Source of the DNA: Rossellomorea arthrocnemi
GTDB lineage: Bacteria > Bacillota > Bacilli > Bacillales > Bacillaceae_B
Direction of reading: 5' to 3'
Assembly: GCF_904424705.1 (NCBI RefSeq)
Contig: NZ_CAJGBF010000005.1
Span: forward strand, 124,001-188,000
DNA length: 64,000 bases
Part shown: piece after piece, positions 60,980 through 64,000 of the stretch
Layout of the letters: each line of letters begins with the position of its first letter
Position numbering within the stretch: position 1 is the stretch's first letter
Made by a program: the position numbers and the translations under genes
Notes under the pieces: generated by a model
Database searches by the model: none
What the model was told of the DNA's origin: nothing
Seen by the model: the letters and a program-made list of their open reading frames with translations, nothing else

Positions 60980-61171
60980 ATATCCCAGTCCCCTTTGCAC
61001 TATAGTAGATTATGTATTCCGGCGGTAAATAATTGTATATTTATTACTTATTCTCTTTTTCTGTAAAAAATCCTGCTTCCTCTCAATATTTTACTTGAGA
61101 CCTTTTTCCCCTTTATAATAAGCGTTATCATGAAAAATGTCGAAGATGAATATGGAAGGAGATTGAATTTT

Positions 61172-61696
61172 ATGATTAAAATGTTCACCACACAGTTAAC
61201 AGGACTGTTTAAACGGATTTATGATAAGCAGGAATTTGAAATTGAAGACGGGGCACGTATGCTTGCCCAGGCCGCAATCGGTCAGGGAAGCATCTACATT
61301 AAATCATACGGGGAAATGGAAGCCGTAACCGCTGAGGCTCTGTTCGGTGCAGAACCGCTTCCATCTGCTAAACGGTATGATTCTTCCGTTGAGCTGACAG
61401 AGGCGGATCGCGTACTGATCGTTACCCGTTTTTCTACTGATGAAGATGCCGTTGCGTTCGGGAAGAAGCTGGCGTCTGAAGACATCCCCTTCGTAGCGGT
61501 ATCGGGATTGATCGAGGGAGAAGAAACGTTACTCGACACAGCCGATGTACATTTGGACACGAAGGTGATCAAAGGAATGCTCCCCGGTGATGAAATCGGT
61601 GAGCGTGTGAGCTTCCCTTCCAGCATGGCTGCCCTTTATCTTTATTTTGCATTGGGGTTTGTGATTCGTGAGATGTTAGAGGAGTATGAGGAGTAG
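61172..61696 (+). CDS. ywjG: DUF2529 protein YwjG
   Basis: 174 residues from the ATG at 61172 (MIKMFTTQLTGLF), with AAGGAG upstream; this matches the family start. Conserved IEDGARMLAQAAIGQGSIYI near 25 and RVLIVTRFSTDEDAV near 84, SIS-like beta-alpha pattern. Unknown function; sits between spo0F and pyrG as in B. subtilis, but on the opposite strand to both. Confidence 0.85.
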   Translation: MIKMFTTQLTGLFKRIYDKQEFEIEDGARMLAQAAIGQGSIYIKSYGEMEAVTAEALFGAEPLPSAKRYDSSVELTEADRVLIVTRFSTDEDAVAFGKKLASEDIPFVAVSGLIEGEETLLDTADVHLDTKVIKGMLPGDEIGERVSFPSSMAALYLYFALGFVIREMLEEYEE

Positions 61697-61704
61697 ACAA
61701 TTAG

Positions 61705-61733
61705 GCCCGTTCCCGTTTGGGGATGGGCTTTTT
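61705..61733 (+). terminator. Terminator of ywjG
   Basis: GCCCGTTCCC and GGGGATGGGC pair around GTTT with a following T-run. Confidence 0.88.
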
Positions 61734-61756
61734 TGTCGAAGATGATGAACGGAATT

Positions 61757-61786
61757 AAAAAAAAGCCCTCCCAAACCAGGGAGAGC
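61757..61786 (-). terminator. Terminator of pyrG
   Basis: GCTCTCCC/GGGAGGGC on the minus strand with a six-base loop and an eight-base U-tract. Confidence 0.88.
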
Positions 61787-61803
61787 AATTCCAAAAATAC
61801 ATT

Positions 61804-63438
<1,635 letters not shown>

Positions 63439-63449
63439 TCAAAAAAAGT

Positions 63450-63557
63450 AGAGGGTGTCTATTGTAGTTATGTCATGAATTTATCTTGTTCAAAGAAGGA
63501 CAAGTCCATTCTCCTAAAATAAATTCATCTGCATAAACCAGCTAAAAGACAGCCTCT
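63450..63557. other. Nested palindrome in the pyrG leader
   Basis: Three concentric pairings: AGAGGGTGTCT/AGACAGCCTCT (10 of 11), ATGAATTTAT/ATAAATTCAT (10 of 10) and CTTGTTC/GGACAAG at the centre. It lies between the attenuator and the pyrG start. The innermost stem pairs better as plus-strand RNA (G-U allowed) than minus. Confidence 0.65.
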
Positions 63558-63652
63558 TATTATCAAGATACGTAAAGATGTAAGGGGTCTTTAAAGAATC
63601 GATCCGTCACACATAAAACCTTCTCATGCCAAAGCATTCTTCTTATAAAAAC

Positions 63653-63688
63653 AAAAAACGCCCCGCTTACAATCATGTAAGGGGAGCG
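63653..63688 (-). terminator. pyrG leader attenuator
   Basis: On the minus strand CGCTCCCCTTAC and GTAAGCGGGGCG form a 12-bp stem (one or two mismatches) followed by TTTTTT. About 35 bases upstream is the GGGCTC transcription start. In B. subtilis, extra G residues added at low CTP pair with the pyrimidine-rich side of such a terminator and prevent it; the CTCCCC tract here is the expected target. Confidence 0.85.
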
Positions 63689-63721
63689 TGATATACGTTA
63701 TTCGTCCCTTTTTAGGGAGCC

Positions 63722-63758
63722 CAAATAAAATACTACCTCCATGAAGGGAAGAAGTCAA
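63722..63758 (-). promoter_or_regulatory. pyrG: pyrG promoter with GGG start
   Basis: On the minus strand TTGACT (63753-63758), 17-bp spacer, TAGTAT (63730-63735), then 7 bases and GGGCTCCC beginning at 63722. The GGGC start is the known requirement for reiterative G addition in pyrG regulation. Confidence 0.85.
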
Positions 63759-63796
63759 GCATAGAATAAGGATCGAATTTTCAATTATTTTTCATA

Positions 63797-63836
63797 AATA
63801 AAAAGCCCCCTGAAGGCCTTAACCCAACGGGAGCTG
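63797..63836 (-). terminator. Terminator of rpoE
   Basis: AGCTCCC pairs with GGGGGCT on the minus strand across a 19-base loop, followed by a T-run; 18 bases past the rpoE stop. Confidence 0.8.
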
Positions 63837-63853
63837 TACTGATTCGAGTGAGA

Positions 63854-64000
63854 TTACTTCTCTTCCTCTTCTTCTGATTCATCTTCTTCGTCTTCGTCAT
63901 CATCTTCGACTTCTTCGAATTCATCGATTTCGAGCTCTTCCTCATCGTCTTCATCAATCTCCAGATCTTCATCTGCAGCGTCAACATCCACATCGTCGTC
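63854..64000 (-). CDS. rpoE: RNA polymerase delta subunit, C-terminal part
   Basis: The last 48 codons are visible; the gene continues beyond the window. The product is almost wholly Asp and Glu (DEDDEEELEIDEFEEVE-type, ending EEEEEK), the disordered acidic tail of RpoE, which promotes polymerase recycling. Position next to pyrG matches B. subtilis rpoE-pyrG. Confidence 0.85.
   Translation of the reverse strand, partial: DDDVDVDAADEDLEIDEDDEEELEIDEFEEVEDDDEDEEDESEEEEEK

Overview
This window comes from an endospore-forming member of the Bacillaceae. It carries spoIIID, spoIIQ, spoIID, spoIIR, spo0F and CotB-type coat genes, a Bacillus-type atp operon, and moderate-to-low GC. Gene order largely follows the Bacillus subtilis ywq-ywp-ywm-ywl-ywk-ywj arc of the chromosome. 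It ends in rpoE (partial), preceded by pyrG, ywjG, spo0F, fbaA, tal, murAB, glpX, rho, rpmE and tdk. Dispersed repeats and some insertions make it a different species from B. subtilis, possibly a marine or soil genus such as Rossellomorea, which I cannot settle from sequence alone.

Layout. 1-8.8 kb: the end of a YknW/YknX-like efflux pair, a membrane protein, a secreted alkaline phosphatase, and the ywqB (SWIM) - ywqA (SNF2 helicase) operon. 9.3-13.3 kb: ssbB with a small coiled-coil gene, ywpF, then a biofilm-type regulatory island. That island holds sinR, a convergent sinI behind a cyclic-di-GMP-I riboswitch, a zinc-ribbon protein, a second SinR-like regulator overlapping a class D sortase, and an acidic lipoprotein. 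13.4-18.1 kb: fabZ, an EpuA-like protein, flhP, flhO, mbl and spoIIID, all on the minus strand. 18.5-26.6 kb: a sodium:solute symporter operon, spoIIQ, a vanZ-like gene, spoIID, murAA, ywmB and ywzB. 27-31 kb: a spore-coat cassette (two CotB-like proteins, an ArsB-like transporter and a YwrJ-like protein). 31-38.3 kb: the complete F1Fo ATP synthase operon. 39.2-48.9 kb: mnaA, upp, glyA, ywlG, rpiB, a chemoreceptor, ywlE, mntP, tsaC and ywlB. 49-64 kb: spoIIR, prmC, prfA, a sporulation lipoprotein, tdk, rpmE, rho, glpX, murAB, tal, fbaA, spo0F, ywjG, pyrG and rpoE.

Themes. Most genes are housekeeping or sporulation genes. The forespore engulfment and signalling set (SpoIIQ, SpoIID, SpoIIR, SpoIIID) is spread through the window beside two MurA paralogues and Mbl. 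The least ordinary content is intergenic. (i) A 14-base motif, GAGGGACGGACCTC, recurs about 18 times and also lies inside phoA (three times, in three different reading frames) and prmC. (ii) A ~125-bp hairpin repeat occurs as a 4-copy and a 3-copy array; its stem sequences change between copies while pairing is kept. (iii) Clusters of TGACGCAA sit at a strict ~20-bp helical phase. (iv) A DnaA-box cluster flanks the start of tsaC. (v) A c-di-GMP riboswitch sits in front of sinI. (vi) A pyrG leader shows the hallmarks of CTP-sensing reiterative transcription plus an additional nested palindrome.
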